DNA from: Stentor roeselii
Taxonomy: Eukaryota > Ciliophora > Heterotrichea > Heterotrichida > Stentoridae
Assembly (NCBI GenBank): GCA_006503475.1
Contig: RSEH01000168.1
Span: 44,037-108,036, forward strand
DNA length: 64,000 nucleotides
Direction of reading: 5' to 3'
Positions within the stretch are counted from its first letter, which is position 1. Every line of letters begins with the position of its first letter. The notes beneath the pieces are model-generated. The model did not search any database. It was not told the DNA's origin and saw only the letters and a list, made by a program, of their open reading frames with translations. This document shows positions 1 through 11,037 of this stretch, piece after piece. The position numbers were made by a program, and so were the translations under genes.

Positions 1-1477
1 ATTTTTTTTAGGTGGTTGAAATTGAAGAGATATTAAATGTGAAGATAATAAAACGTTAGGAAAGGTTATAAATTTAGAGTTTTTTAACATTGGTTGAAGG
101 GTGGTTTTGATGAGCTTTTGAAAAGATTAGAAATTTTTTTGTTTAGGTGGTGGAAATTGAAGAGATATTTAAATGTGAGGATAATAAAACGTGATAAAGT
201 TTTTAATTCTTGAGTTTCTGTTGGTTAAAAATTTATTTTTTCATAATTACAGTAAGTTGATGGTTGAAGACTAATTCCAAAGAAGAAAGGATGATTTATG
301 TTATTTTAATTTATCTGATTAGACACGAAATCTATAAATATTTAAGACCAGAGAGATACAGATCTCGTTAAGTAGAGGCTATAATGAAATTAATTTCATT
401 CATTCTTTTATCATGAAATATCGATTGATGAACTTTCTCATAGTTTAATCAGAATTTGAAGTCTTTAAACAATACAGATTATTAAGAGAATCTTAAAATC
501 AAATTTCTAAGGGCTTATTATTAAGACCATACATATGAGTATATATTATCTTAAATAACCTAAATTATAAGATGATAGGAATAAGAAGTTATTTTACAGA
601 ATTAGAATTTGAAATTGTTGTGATAATCAGTTACCCTTATTCTTGATTCAAATCTGACGCAAAGAACTTTCTATAATTTCAAAAGTTAAAATTTTTATAA
701 ATTTGATTTAGATCACAAAAATACAATTTGAGTAGCCCACCATCTAGTGTTTGAAAAGTATTCTTATATCTAGAGCTGAAAGGGTGAACAATCTATCTTA
801 TTTTTTCGATTAATTTGAAGGAAATTCGTGAAAAAAATATCATTCATTTTCATAATGTTAATCAATTAAACATATTTAAGTAATATTTTAAATGAATATC
901 TATTCAAAATCAACCAAAGACTTAAAGCTTTTCAAATAAAATATAAATAATTTACTTAAATTTTGTATTGAGTCTTCATAGCTCTTTTCTAGAAGAATGT
1001 ATCCCCAAACCTTTCTATTAACGTATAAAATAAAACTTCCAAGTAAATTTCTCCAGCCCAAATAAACCATTGAATAAGTAATTTACCTTATCCATGTTAG
1101 AATTTATAAAATATTCCTTTTTCGTAAATCAAATTCGAAAATTTCAGCTAAATTAAGACTGATCGCAGTATTTCAACAACTTTGAGATACTTGAGAATCG
1201 TTTCAAAAAAACACTGAAACCGCAAAAAAAATTTGTAAATTAGAACATTAAACCTCTGAAAACCTGCTGAACTTTTATCGATATTCTTGCTGAATTTCAA
1301 TGAAAATCAATTTAAAAGGATTTAATCTTTATAGAAAGGAATATCCTTGATTAGGTTCAAACTTTCATGAAGATTTTTTATGATTTATGAGTGATTTCTC
1401 TTGAATTATTTTAAAAAAGCATAGATTATCTAAGCCTTATTCAAATGGATGCTTTCTTCTAAAATAGATGGATATTA
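1..1477. other. AT-rich region, no gene seen
   Basis: About 1.5 kb without a supportable ORF on either strand, apart from the two-copy repeat at its left edge. It is G/T-rich at the start and more A-rich later. There is no telomeric repeat at position 1, so the chromosome continues to the left of the window. Confidence 0.6.
2..192. repeat. two-copy direct repeat at left edge
   Basis: A segment of about 55 nt at 2-56 recurs with a few changes at 134-192. Both copies carry an AGGTGG core, GAAATTGAAGAGATATT and ATAATAAAACGT. The copies are about 135 nt apart and lie in G/T-rich non-coding DNA. No ORF spans them. They may be part of a longer tandem array cut off by the window edge. Confidence 0.7.
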
Positions 1478-2029
1478 ATGTTAGGACGAATTTTATTGTT
1501 TACTGGAGCTATCTCGGTGTTTTCAGCAGTTTGCCCAGCCCCAGTAACACCTACTTGCCCGAAGGGACAGGTTTTGAACTTTTTCAGTGATACGACCACT
1601 TTAGCAAAAGGCCCAGCTCAGCCCGACCTCGGTCAAGCTTCACTGGTACAATTCATCCACAGCGCATGGATGAAAAGTATTCCAAATTCACCAGCTAAAT
1701 GGATTTCAGACGATATAAACACTCTAGTGAGAACGGCTGAAGACAACTACCGATATTTCGTCAAAACAGTGAATCTGGAATGTACTCCGACAAGAGTCCT
1801 GCTAGATATCGGAGCAGACAACTCTTTTTTCACTTCAGTCAATTCAGTCTCTACCCCAGCTTTTGACCCGACAGAAAGAAATTTTGGATCGTACAAGACT
1901 TACGATCTGACAAGCTTCTTCGTTGCTGGGGAAAATGTTATATCTTGGAGGGTTCGCAATATGGCTGGGTCAAGTGACTACAGGAGTAACCCAACTGGAT
2001 TGATTTACAACCTTAGAGTTACTCTTTAA
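1478..2029 (+). CDS. small secreted beta-sandwich-like protein, function unknown
   Basis: A 183-aa ORF from ATG to TAA. The N-terminus (MLGRILLFTGAISVFSAVCP) looks like a cleavable signal peptide, so the protein is probably secreted or enters a vacuole or cortical compartment. The mature part has few charged clusters and few Cys. Its C-terminal half has a pattern of a Tyr/Phe-rich strand, a YDLTSFF motif, GENVISWRV and a final L/I-rich strand. This resembles the jelly-roll ligand-binding domains attached to glycoside hydrolases. That likeness is by eye and weak. GC content and codon use are higher than the flanks, which supports real coding. It stands alone: the next gene is 1.6 kb away on the other strand. 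Confidence 0.7.
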   Translation: MLGRILLFTGAISVFSAVCPAPVTPTCPKGQVLNFFSDTTTLAKGPAQPDLGQASLVQFIHSAWMKSIPNSPAKWISDDINTLVRTAEDNYRYFVKTVNLECTPTRVLLDIGADNSFFTSVNSVSTPAFDPTERNFGSYKTYDLTSFFVAGENVISWRVRNMAGSSDYRSNPTGLIYNLRVTL

Positions 2030-3598
2030 TTAGATAAGATAGTGATTAGGTTAAGGAGTGTTGAAGACTTGATATTGTAAATTTTGAAAAATTTGAAATT
2101 TTATTAGATTTGAATATTTGTTTAATGTTGTTAGGAAAGTTTTATATTTTAGGGTTTTTATTATGATGGTTTGATTATTTTCTATGGTTTCACTTTTTAG
2201 GGAGTAGGAATTAGGAGAAATAGTAAATTTAGGGTATTTGAGCCAGAGTGATGTAATTTTTATTATTTCTTTAGACTTATGTCATGTTTTAATGAATTTA
2301 ATTCTTTTCAAAATTGTGATGATGAAATCATATGAATAATTGTTTTGATATGTAGTCAGCTATTGGGATGCTTTCTTTTAATACAAGAATACTAATCCAA
2401 ATTGAAACATTCAAGTTTAGAAACTGTTAGTTTTAATATTGAATCAGAATTAAATTAAGTAGGCTAAGGGGTATTACTTCATTTGGTTTTTAATGATTCA
2501 TAAATATTAGACAGTTTATCACATACATATATAACTTAATTTATTTATACATTGAATTCTTTGAGTTTAATTTTACTAATTCAATCAGTAATTAACTTAT
2601 GGCTTTAATTCGCAATAGATTTGGAGTTTTTGATAATCAATATAGTCATTAGTTTATTATTTTTTCGTAGTCTTAATTTGACTTAATAGTAATTTGAGTT
2701 AATTTTCTGGTAATTTTGACTAATTTTGGAGATTTTTTCAAATTCTCATATGATTGAGACGCTTAAGGCGACTGATATGCACTATTTTGATACTTTTATA
2801 GCATAATTAGGGAACATCATTCTTGTGTTATATTCATGAAAAAACTTGATTTCTTTGAATGGTTATCTTGTTAAGAGTAAATTTAATTCAGAACATGATT
2901 TTGATAGATCTAATATATCCTTAAAAAATTATAACTAATTAGGATGAGGTTAAGTTCTGAATTTCTTATCGGCTATGACCGAAAACACATCATGTGCACC
3001 AATTATATTTTTGAATAATTCATGCTTATATAAATATCCCTATATTTATTGATTTAAATAAGAGAAGAATCAATCAATGTCAGAAATAAGAAATTAAATG
3101 TTAAAAGATGAATAAGTTTGATAGTGAATGAAAGCATTATGTGTTGAAATAAAATAATTTCTAAGATATCTTCAAATTATTCAAATTCATGGATTAATTA
3201 GAATTCAGAATGCTAAATGCATTGGGTACACAGAAGTGTTGGCTTTGGATATTGATTTGGGAAAATCTGGCACAATAATTTGAATTGATTAATCATTTAC
3301 TGGAGACCATTATATAAATCTTGTATTATACATAATCAAAGTGAATATGTAAAGATCAAGCTGAATTAGAATACTTTTAGCTGAAGTATTATAGAATATG
3401 AGATTTTAAAGAGATAAGGAAATAGAAAAAAATTCATTTTTGGTTATGATAGAAATGGGAAATTCTGATTATATTTTAAAACCTATTGAAACTCGAATCT
3501 CTTTAAGAATTTTATATCTTCAATCGAGTCCTCTTTTCAAAACTTGATCCATTGACTAACTAAAAAATATATCCCATCTCTCAAAATAATTTAATTAC
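2030..3598. other. AT-rich intergenic region, no gene seen
   Basis: About 1.6 kb of non-coding DNA. Just downstream of the secreted-protein gene the + strand is T/G-rich and very poor in C; it becomes more A-rich towards 3000. I found no ORF, RNA gene or long repeat that I can support. Confidence 0.6.
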
Positions 3599-4093
3599 TT
3601 AAGTATTATTATCATAACTAACTCTCGTAGATACCCCTCTAGATGAAAAGTTGCGAAACCTTCTCTGAATAACAGTAGCAGCCCAATTTCTCTCTAATTC
3701 CTTTTGCCTAAGCAAAAACTGTTTTTCCCTAATATTTTCTTCAAGTCTAACATTTTCCAACATAATCAGTCCTTCCTCCATTCTAAGTCTCTCTTTTTCC
3801 ATCGCTTTTTCCTCTTCTTCTAAATAATGATCATAAAGCATTTCTTGGTACTTTTTTCTTGCAAGAAAACCTTTAAAAACTTTCTGAATCTTTTTCGCGC
3901 TAAGGTTTTTTTGACGATCCTCTGAATTTTCTTCTTTTTTCGGAATGAAATTTTCAAAGACTTCATCAGCCAGGTTTGCGTTGAAGAGTTGAAGGATTTC
4001 GTAAGTTCTTTTCATTCTTTCAGTGAATTTCTGCTGGATTCTTGCGTTCATTATGTCCACAGTTTCTTGCGTGAGTAGGTTTCTAGCTGACAT
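3599..4093 (-). CDS. IQ-motif (calmodulin-binding) coiled-coil protein
   Basis: A 164-aa protein. Two IQ-like motifs are visible: AKKIQKVFKGFLARKKYQ around residues 66-83 and AATVIQRRFRNFSSR near the C-terminus. They are separated by a Glu/Lys/Arg-rich helix of about 50 residues that should form a coiled coil. IQ motifs bind calmodulin or related EF-hand light chains, so a cytoskeletal, axonemal or cortical role is plausible in a large contractile ciliate. No catalytic domain is present. I cannot assign it to a named IQ family. It begins with ATG and is divergent from the OSBP-like gene across a 506-bp intergenic region. Confidence 0.8.
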   Translation of the reverse strand: MSARNLLTQETVDIMNARIQQKFTERMKRTYEILQLFNANLADEVFENFIPKKEENSEDRQKNLSAKKIQKVFKGFLARKKYQEMLYDHYLEEEEKAMEKERLRMEEGLIMLENVRLEENIREKQFLLRQKELERNWAATVIQRRFRNFSSRGVSTRVSYDNNT

Positions 4094-4599
4094 GGTTTAT
4101 TATTATTGATTAGAACGAAAAGGGAGGGAATTAAGTGATTTGGGTGATGAGGGCTTTGTTGTGACTGGTAGATGATGGATTTATTTTTTTGTGTTAGGGT
4201 TTTGGAGAGGTTTGGGGTTTAGAGGTTTAGGAATTGGAGAATGGTGGTTTTTGGGATTGGATTCTTTATGGTTTGAAGAATTATGGATTAGGCTTCTGGG
4301 TTTATATACTTTGATGATTAAATATTGTTTTGTTTAATAGGTTGGTTGAGATGATCACTCATTGAAATCGATAAACTAAAATCTTCAATCCATTCTTAAA
4401 AAAATGAATCTAATTTAAACCTAAAATATCCAATCGTAAAATTCAAAAAATGACACCTACTCCCATAATTCTTCTAAAACTAAATAACCAAAAATCTAAA
4501 GATTCTCCAACAATCCCAAATTTCCATCTCTAAACCCTAGTCCTTCTACTCACATAATTTAAACCTAATTCAAATCCACACACCTGATCATAAATCACA
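4094..4599. promoter_or_regulatory. divergent intergenic region with mirrored base asymmetry
   Basis: The 506 bp lie between two genes that point away from each other. To the left of about 4350 the + strand is nearly C-free (4261-4320 has 13 G and 4 C). To the right it is nearly G-free (4501-4560 has 2 G and 20 C). Upstream of each gene the sense strand is therefore A/C-rich. Both promoters presumably lie here, but I see no motif I can name. Confidence 0.5.
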
Positions 4600-5862
4600 A
4601 TGGAGTCCACAATCATTCACCCTTCAAAGTTATCCCCAAGACTATCCTCATCGCTACTATCCTCCATGAAATCCCTCCTTTCCTCTCCAGATCTCTCCAA
4701 AGAAAAATCCACCGACTCAGACCCTGACTATCTTTTCACCCTCTTCTCAAAACTCCCAGAAACCGATCAAAATGCCTTAATATCCGAGTACAAATCCCAA
4801 CTTCCAGAACTTCCCCTCAAGTACCTTCTTCAACAGCAAAGTTATATCGAAAGTGCATTACGCTGGTCCCCTCTTGCCCAATCAGACGACTATCGAGTAG
4901 AAGCCGCTTCGAAATACGGAGGTCTGACCCTTTTAGACAGTGAAGTCGTGAGTAAGATCCGAAGCGTAGGTACCGAGATTTTAAAACAACTAGGAAAAAA
5001 ACTCCTAAGTGGAAACTTCAACTTGACACAGATTTCCTTTCCAATCCGTTGCATGCAAGCGAGTACTGCACTTCAGAACACCCTGAACACATTTATGATG
5101 GTTCCCTTTTACATAACGCGAGCAGTTGCCATGAACGATCCTGTCGAAAGACTGAAGCTGGTGATGATTTCAACTTTATCGTCCTTCGTGCACACCTCGA
5201 CGTTTGAAAAGCCTTTAAACCCGATATTAGGCGAGACTCAACACGGTCTGTTAGAAGACGGAACTGAATTATTCTCCGAGCAGACTTCTCACCACCCGCC
5301 AGTCTCTCACTTCTACATCGACGGGAACGGGTACAAGATCCACGGGTACTTCAACTACACCGCAAAAGCAGGACTTAACTCAGTCACCGTCACAAACATC
5401 GGCAGGAGAAACTTCGAGTTCTTCGACGGGTACACTGCTCAGATCACTTGTCCAGAAGAAGTCTTTTCAGGCACTTTTTTCGGCGCTATGAGGCATGAAA
5501 GTCTTGGAACCATGACCGCTAGTGACAATGCCGGAAACCACTGCTTGATAAACATCGGAAAAATAAGAGGAAAACCTTCTGATTACTTGGAAGGCGACTT
5601 GAAAAACGCCTCAGGTGAAGTAATTTCAAAATTATTCGGAAGTTACTTGGGATACCTGGAGTTTGATGGAGTACGTTATTGGGACGTGCGAAGTACTCAT
5701 CCTTTTAAAATCGCTTACACCCGGCGCCTGTTGTCAGACTCTGAAAGCCGAAGAGATATCATCACTTTAAGAGAAGGGAACATTGGTGAGGCCCAGTCGG
5801 CGAAAGAAGAACTTGAGAATCTTCAAAGATTAGACAGAAAACTACGAGGAAAGCACTCTTAG
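4600..5862 (+). CDS. oxysterol-binding protein-related protein (ORP, Osh4-like)
   Basis: A 420-aa protein consisting of an ORD lipid-transfer domain with no PH or ankyrin region, similar in length to yeast Osh4/Kes1. The family signature EQTSHHPP is at residues 227-234, and NPILGETQHG lies just before it. The Lys/Arg-rich C-terminal helix is also typical. Family members exchange sterols or PS for PI4P at membrane contact sites. The two His of the fingerprint, which bind the PI4P headgroup in Osh4, are present, so PI4P binding is likely. The gene starts at ATG, ends in TAG, and is 12 nt from the convergent DAP3-like gene. Confidence 0.95.
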   Translation: MESTIIHPSKLSPRLSSSLLSSMKSLLSSPDLSKEKSTDSDPDYLFTLFSKLPETDQNALISEYKSQLPELPLKYLLQQQSYIESALRWSPLAQSDDYRVEAASKYGGLTLLDSEVVSKIRSVGTEILKQLGKKLLSGNFNLTQISFPIRCMQASTALQNTLNTFMMVPFYITRAVAMNDPVERLKLVMISTLSSFVHTSTFEKPLNPILGETQHGLLEDGTELFSEQTSHHPPVSHFYIDGNGYKIHGYFNYTAKAGLNSVTVTNIGRRNFEFFDGYTAQITCPEEVFSGTFFGAMRHESLGTMTASDNAGNHCLINIGKIRGKPSDYLEGDLKNASGEVISKLFGSYLGYLEFDGVRYWDVRSTHPFKIAYTRRLLSDSESRRDIITLREGNIGEAQSAKEELENLQRLDRKLRGKHS

Positions 5863-5874
5863 ATAATACGTAAA

Positions 5875-8445
5875 CTAGTAAGAGGGTTCAACTGAGAACA
5901 TGATATTTTGAAGGGCTAAGGAAACGTTGCCTTGAGACATCATGTGAATGCCGGCAATGTCTGACTCTGACATCTGGAAACCAGTCCATCCGAAGAAATA
6001 AAGATACTTCACCATTTTTCTCAAGTCATCAAGAGGAATTTTATCGATTTCTACACAACAGTCAGGACCTGCGTTCACTGGGTCGCCTTTCCAACGTCTT
6101 ACATGGTAGTTCATCTCTTTTTCACTCACTGCAACGATTTTCACTCCATTCCTGATCATATGGCCGTCAAAACGCATGAAAAGATGACACAAGGCAATGT
6201 CAGCAGGCGCTATTGCTTCTCGACAATGACGGAAATTCATGTATTTTATACTGGGAAAGTCAGAATTCTTGAAAAAAGCGTCGAATTCGTCGACTAGAAC
6301 CATCACGTTGCACTTGTCGGTGCGGTAGAGTTGGTCCATTAGCTCGTAAAGGACGTTTATTGAATGAACGTGCTTTGAAAGGCCGAAGTCGACTAGTTCT
6401 TTTAGGTTTTTAGGAGATGGAAGAACTTTTGATAGTTGAGGAACTACTTCTTCGAGGTCTCCAATATTTGGAGTGCCGATCACTAGGTTCTGGGGATGAA
6501 TCGTTTTTTCTCGGATTCGGAAGTTTAGGTCTTCTCTGCTCGTCTTTGGGTCCATTCGCTTTTTTGGCTTACGTTTTGGTATGTCGAGGTTGAAGGCTTT
6601 ATCTGTGTCCATCGAGTCGTATAGAAGGGGACCTTCTTCAAATAAGTCGGTGAATGATTTGGGAATTCTCTCTTTGGAAAGAAGATTTTCCTCGTATTCG
6701 AAACGGGACATCCTAGGAAGAAAATTATAATACCTCGGCCCTTTCATAATCAACTCTAAAGATTCTTCATCATAAAACTGTTTCCAATGATCAGTCCAAA
6801 ACTTTTCCTCCCTCATATAAACATGTTTTCCAACCAAGGGTTCATTTCCCTTATCATAATCAGGATGCATTCCAGAGACATTAAACTTTCCATAACTTTT
6901 CAAATCAACAGGTATTTTTTCAAGTTTATCCGAGTTCAATTCAGAAATTTCCTTCAACAAGTCCCATCCAATTTCAGGTTGAACATACATTCCAACAGGA
7001 TCATAAAAATAAGGAGAAGCTCCTTTAGTGAAGTCACTTCCCCTTGGCACCTTAATAATGACCCAATTTCCTTCTTTATAACCCCAAGCAGCAACTCCAG
7101 CCAAGACCTGACTTTTTCCAGTTCCGCGATGTCCGGAGATGACTGCCCCGACGCCAAGTGACCCTGGCTTGTCAACTTCCTCTTCCAGACGAGGAGGAAC
7201 TCGAAATCTTATTTTACGATCCGTGTACTGCTGAAGTGGAATCACGATTTCTTCTCCATTAAGTGAAAATCGGAACTCCTTCGCTAAGAACTTGACAAAA
7301 GGTTCAAAATGAATGACTGAGTTGATATCTTTTGGGTCAGTCACTACTGATGAGTAGTTCTCAAGAATTCCTTTTACTACTGCTTTCAAAGAGTCACTTT
7401 CAAGTACTTCTGATAAGAAACTCACAGGGTCTGTGAAGGTGAAAAGATTGGAAAAGTGATGAAAAAGTTGAGATTTGCTTAGTTCGTGAATGATTATTGC
7501 TATTGTTGAGTTGAATAACTCGGCACTGTTTCGCATTATCTGGAAAAGTGAAAGGTCTTCAGTTGAGTAGAGATGGTCAAGCATGAGAGAAGAGATTTTT
7601 TTATGAAGTTCCAGGTAAGTTGCCTTGTGATTGAAAATCATCCATCCAAGAGCCTGCAAAGGTTCCTTTCCTTCAATGGCAGAGTAATCCATTTTTTCTT
7701 CTTGTTCTTCTTGTTCTCCTTCTTCTTTTTCTCCTTCTTCTTTTTCTCCTTCTTCTTGTTCTCCTTCTTCTTTTTCTCCTTGTTCTCCTTGTTCTTCTTC
7801 TTCTTCTTCTTCTTCTTCTTCTTCTTTATTCGGAATGAACTTCTGAGTGTTTCTCGCATTATTGATAAGTCTCCAGGTCTCTTCCCTCATCATAATATCA
7901 TAACTTCTGCAGTAAACCACGTGATTCTGCCAGAAATCTCCAAAATAACCGTTTCTAAATAACACCCTCACATCCTCTTCTTCTAAGTCGAAGTACTGTC
8001 CGATATCCTCTTCTTTCGGATGCTCCTCGTCATTGATTAAAAATAATGGCAACCTACGAGGCAAAGGCCATTCGTAGACTTCAGGCTCTTGGGCCTTGAG
8101 GAAGGAGATATAAGCCAATCTGTCAACCCTTTTACGTCGAAATTTGTAAGTCGCGTCCACAGCGTCTTTTTCGATGTCATCCAGCTTTTCTTTGATATCT
8201 TCAACGAAGGTTTTTTCGACTTCTTTTTCTACTCTGGGCAAGAAATAAACCGCGTTTTGGATTTCTTCGAATGCTGTCTTGATCTCTAAGGATTTTAAAC
8301 GCTTGGAGACCTCGTAGTAAGGCTCGTGCATCACTGTGTGACGCTTTCCGAGGACTTTTTCGATCTGGGTTTGATCGAACTTGGAAGCTCTCATGACTCG
8401 TTGAACAGGGTGTGCGTCTTTGAGTAGAACGAGAGACCGTCTCAT
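5875..8445 (-). CDS. DAP3/mS29-like mitochondrial ribosomal GTP-binding protein
   Basis: An 856-aa protein. A P-loop GHRGTGKS is at residues 438-445, followed by a strand ending in IIKVPRG, and a Walker-B-like MVLVDEFDAFF follows about 280 residues later. This order and the flanking sequence fit the DAP3 family, the small-subunit mitoribosome protein mS29. It is about twice the length of human DAP3. The extra length is a long N-terminal region of helices, and the N-terminus is Arg-rich and could be a mitochondrial presequence. An almost pure Glu/Gly/Gln/Lys tract occupies about residues 206-252. Its start is only 27 nt from the start of the divergent coiled-coil gene. Confidence 0.75.
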   Translation of the reverse strand: MRRSLVLLKDAHPVQRVMRASKFDQTQIEKVLGKRHTVMHEPYYEVSKRLKSLEIKTAFEEIQNAVYFLPRVEKEVEKTFVEDIKEKLDDIEKDAVDATYKFRRKRVDRLAYISFLKAQEPEVYEWPLPRRLPLFLINDEEHPKEEDIGQYFDLEEEDVRVLFRNGYFGDFWQNHVVYCRSYDIMMREETWRLINNARNTQKFIPNKEEEEEEEEEEEQGEQGEKEEGEQEEGEKEEGEKEEGEQEEQEEKMDYSAIEGKEPLQALGWMIFNHKATYLELHKKISSLMLDHLYSTEDLSLFQIMRNSAELFNSTIAIIIHELSKSQLFHHFSNLFTFTDPVSFLSEVLESDSLKAVVKGILENYSSVVTDPKDINSVIHFEPFVKFLAKEFRFSLNGEEIVIPLQQYTDRKIRFRVPPRLEEEVDKPGSLGVGAVISGHRGTGKSQVLAGVAAWGYKEGNWVIIKVPRGSDFTKGASPYFYDPVGMYVQPEIGWDLLKEISELNSDKLEKIPVDLKSYGKFNVSGMHPDYDKGNEPLVGKHVYMREEKFWTDHWKQFYDEESLELIMKGPRYYNFLPRMSRFEYEENLLSKERIPKSFTDLFEEGPLLYDSMDTDKAFNLDIPKRKPKKRMDPKTSREDLNFRIREKTIHPQNLVIGTPNIGDLEEVVPQLSKVLPSPKNLKELVDFGLSKHVHSINVLYELMDQLYRTDKCNVMVLVDEFDAFFKNSDFPSIKYMNFRHCREAIAPADIALCHLFMRFDGHMIRNGVKIVAVSEKEMNYHVRRWKGDPVNAGPDCCVEIDKIPLDDLRKMVKYLYFFGWTGFQMSESDIAGIHMMSQGNVSLALQNIMFSVEPSY
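7693..7828. repeat. CTT/GAA-type trinucleotide repeat inside the DAP3-like gene
   Basis: About 135 bp made of TTC/TTG/TCC trinucleotides with interspersed 12-15-mer repeats, ending in a pure run of about ten TTC units. On the coding (minus) strand it encodes the Glu-rich tract. The purine/pyrimidine segregation is complete, so it could form a triplex and vary in length between copies. Confidence 0.9.
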
Positions 8446-8472
8446 ATTTATTCTAATGGAGTTTATATTTTA
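8446..8472. promoter_or_regulatory. 27-bp gap between divergent start codons
   Basis: Only 27 bp separate the ATG of the DAP3-like gene (-) from the ATG of the coiled-coil gene (+). The gap is A/T-only apart from a few bases. Unless transcripts begin inside the opposite ORF, both promoters and 5' UTRs must share this space. No motif is recognised. Confidence 0.5.
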
Positions 8473-10113
8473 ATGAAAAATACGAAAAAGGACCATGCAA
8501 ATTATCAGAATTCTGAAGTTTCTTTATACGACTGTAGTTTTTCTTCAGATTCTGATGTTTTACTGTTAAAAGCACTGTCTTTAAGACTTTCTAATACTTT
8601 TGGACTGCCTATTCCTTTTAAAAATTTCGAGGTTTTTTGCAGGACTATTGAAAATTTAACTGTTGGGACTTGTAATTTGATGAGTCATGATATTGAGTGC
8701 AGTCTTTCTGAACTTTATGGACTTAGAGAGAAAATTTGTAGAATTATTCAGTGTAATAATCAGCAGAGCTTTTTTAGGACTAGAATCAAATTTGGAGCTT
8801 TAAGGTTTAATTTGAAAATTAATCGAAATGATGAAGGACTTGGATCAAAAGATGAAATTTCTCAGATGTTTTCAGATGTTTTGTTTAGAAGGGATAGGTT
8901 TGAACGGGATGAGTATTTGCAAAAGTTGGAAAAGAATGTTATTGACTTGGAATTTGAATTGGAAAAAGCGAAAATCTCTGAGTATTTAAAGAGTTTTCCG
9001 AAAGAAACTGATAAACAGGAGGTCTTGATGCATGAAACTAAGAAAAATGTCAGGTTGCAGTTTTTTTCTCAAGAATTTTTTAATTTGAAAAAATTCGCTG
9101 CTATGCAATGTCGCATCATTAATGAAAAAGAATTTGATGCCTTTGATACGAAAATTCTTAAAGCTAAATTTCAAAAGAAGCTTAAGAAGATGTCAATAAA
9201 AAAATCACGTCTAATCGACATAGAAAACCAGCTAAGAAAAAAAAACCTAGAAATCGAAAAAGAAAAAACAACATTAGAGAAAAACTTCGAAACCTTCGAA
9301 TCCCAAAAATCCAAGCAAAACTCTCTAATGCAACAAAAACTCAGTGCATTAAGCAACTTCTTAAACGACCTAGGAATTTTTTACTATTCCCAAGAAGACC
9401 AGTTATCAATATCCTTAAAATCGCCAGGCCAAAGCATGGAGATATCAAACATCGACACAGAACTAAAAGACCTCTCATCAGAGTTAAAAACTTTAGAATT
9501 TCAATACAAATCGCGCAGATCCTTAAACAAAAACACTCTCGAGTCCCAAATCGAAAAAGTAAAAAACCGTATTTCAACTTTAAAGTCATTTAAAGTGATT
9601 CAAAACGTTTCAAAGCCTTCACAATCAACTTCATCTTCTTCTTTTCTCGATAAAAACCTGAGTCCTCGGCATTTCCAAGGATTTCAATCAAAACCTGAAG
9701 ACTTTCATAACCGACCAGAACAGAACGATTCTGAACTTCGAAGACAACTTCGAGTGAAAGAACTGAGAATCAAAGAAAAAGAAGAAGAAATTCTGGATCA
9801 TGAAGCAAGAATCATTGAGTACTGGAAAGACTCTCTTCAACCCAATGAAGTCCTTTCAAGTGCGCTTAAAGCTTTAAATGATTTCAAAGAATATCGTGAT
9901 AAATACGAGAGACGAGTCGATTTCGTTGAAAAGAAACGTCTCGAGTTGCAAGACACTCTCAACGAAATCACGAAAAGAGAAAATCAACTTGAAGAACTAA
10001 GAAAAACAGTTGAAAGTGAACAGGAACAACTTGACTCAAACAAATTCGACCTCTCATCGAAAGTTAAAAATTTGATGCAAATTCTTGATAAGAAACTGGA
10101 CCAAAGTACTTAA
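8473..10113 (+). CDS. coiled-coil protein, function unknown
   Basis: A 546-aa protein, almost entirely charged helices. A region of about 110 residues at the N-terminus looks globular. The rest has Lys/Glu-rich heptads at about residues 150-295, 340-375 and 430-540, broken by a Ser/Pro-rich linker (around 380-425). No catalytic motif is visible; a centriolar, axonemal or cortical scaffold role is only a guess. Base composition changes sharply inside the ORF near 9195: the sense strand is G/T-rich before it and A/C-rich after. The TAA stop overlaps the stop of the convergent Myb gene by three bases. Confidence 0.8.
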   Translation: MKNTKKDHANYQNSEVSLYDCSFSSDSDVLLLKALSLRLSNTFGLPIPFKNFEVFCRTIENLTVGTCNLMSHDIECSLSELYGLREKICRIIQCNNQQSFFRTRIKFGALRFNLKINRNDEGLGSKDEISQMFSDVLFRRDRFERDEYLQKLEKNVIDLEFELEKAKISEYLKSFPKETDKQEVLMHETKKNVRLQFFSQEFFNLKKFAAMQCRIINEKEFDAFDTKILKAKFQKKLKKMSIKKSRLIDIENQLRKKNLEIEKEKTTLEKNFETFESQKSKQNSLMQQKLSALSNFLNDLGIFYYSQEDQLSISLKSPGQSMEISNIDTELKDLSSELKTLEFQYKSRRSLNKNTLESQIEKVKNRISTLKSFKVIQNVSKPSQSTSSSSFLDKNLSPRHFQGFQSKPEDFHNRPEQNDSELRRQLRVKELRIKEKEEEILDHEARIIEYWKDSLQPNEVLSSALKALNDFKEYRDKYERRVDFVEKKRLELQDTLNEITKRENQLEELRKTVESEQEQLDSNKFDLSSKVKNLMQILDKKLDQST

Positions 10114-11003
10114 TTTACATTAATACTAAAGGGCCGAACTACTTTCGGAGTATCATCTAAATTTAGCATAAAACTCGGACTTTCAAATAAAAATTCACTT
10201 CTGGTGGATTTTTCTGATGAACTAAGATGCTTCTTCGCTGGCGGTGTCGGTTTTAGTATTTGGCCAGGGGTACCTGCAGGGGTGTTAAAACTGGAAAAAT
10301 TCCAACGAAATGGCGACAAGTAGTCTGATTTTTCGTCATCTAGAACTGAATAATCATTTAAAGTACTTTTAGGAGTCAAGTCAAAAAAAGTCTGTTTTTG
10401 TTCAGTTTCTTCTTTATGAGTCACTTTTTTATAAGCTGTACTTGCCTGGTTCATTAGTTTTAAATGAACTTTACTGCAGATAACTGAAGTAAATGCCGAG
10501 CTTGTCGAGGTTTTCCGCCCTCGCTTTTTCAAAACTTCTTCTTTACATGGACTGGCGCAGGTATGAGAATAGTCAAAGTGACTTGAAAGGAAAGAGTTGT
10601 ACTTTTGTTGGTAACTCGGCAAGTTCTTCTTCATCGCTGAGTTCCAATGATTTTTTATTGAATTATCCGTTCGACCTTTCAATACTTTCGCGATTTCCGC
10701 CCATCGGTTGCCGATTTGCAAGTGATACAAAAACAACAGCCACTCTTCTTCTTCAGTCCAAGAGTCCTTCCTTATATTCGGGTTTAAATGGTTATGCCAA
10801 CGTTCTCTGCATTGTTTTCCAATACGTCCTGGCAGTTGTCTTGCAATGTTACTCCACTTTTGTGGACCATGTCTTTGAACGAGTCGAGTAATTAACTCAT
10901 CTTCTTCAGAGCTCCAAGGACCTATTTTAATGTCAAGGCAATAATTCTGGGTGTACTTTGAATGCGATTTTTTATGCTTTGAAAGATGAAGCTTTTTCAC
11001 CAT
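10110..11003 (-). CDS. R2R3 Myb DNA-binding protein
   Basis: A 297-aa protein with two Myb repeats near the N-terminus. R2 is about residues 28-75 ([15 protein letters not shown], then [20 protein letters not shown]). R3 is about 79-126 ([14 protein letters not shown], then [20 protein letters not shown]). The spaced aromatic residues and recognition helices match c-Myb R2 and R3, so sequence-specific DNA binding is likely. The remaining 170 residues are Ser/Thr/Pro-rich and probably disordered, with several SP/TP sites. The probable role is a transcription or cell-cycle regulator; ciliate targets cannot be read from sequence. It lies 34 nt upstream of the receptor gene on the same strand, and its 3' end overlaps the convergent gene. 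Confidence 0.93.
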   Translation of the reverse strand: MVKKLHLSKHKKSHSKYTQNYCLDIKIGPWSSEEDELITRLVQRHGPQKWSNIARQLPGRIGKQCRERWHNHLNPNIRKDSWTEEEEWLLFLYHLQIGNRWAEIAKVLKGRTDNSIKNHWNSAMKKNLPSYQQKYNSFLSSHFDYSHTCASPCKEEVLKKRGRKTSTSSAFTSVICSKVHLKLMNQASTAYKKVTHKEETEQKQTFFDLTPKSTLNDYSVLDDEKSDYLSPFRWNFSSFNTPAGTPGQILKPTPPAKKHLSSSEKSTRSEFLFESPSFMLNLDDTPKVVRPFSINVN

Positions 11004-11037
11004 TTTAAAAATTTTCAGCTAAGAATTGATTTTATTA

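Noticed and set aside
7573-7962. A 129-codon + strand ORF with a poly-Phe/Ser run
   Set aside because: Antisense shadow of the Glu-rich repeat in the DAP3-like gene.
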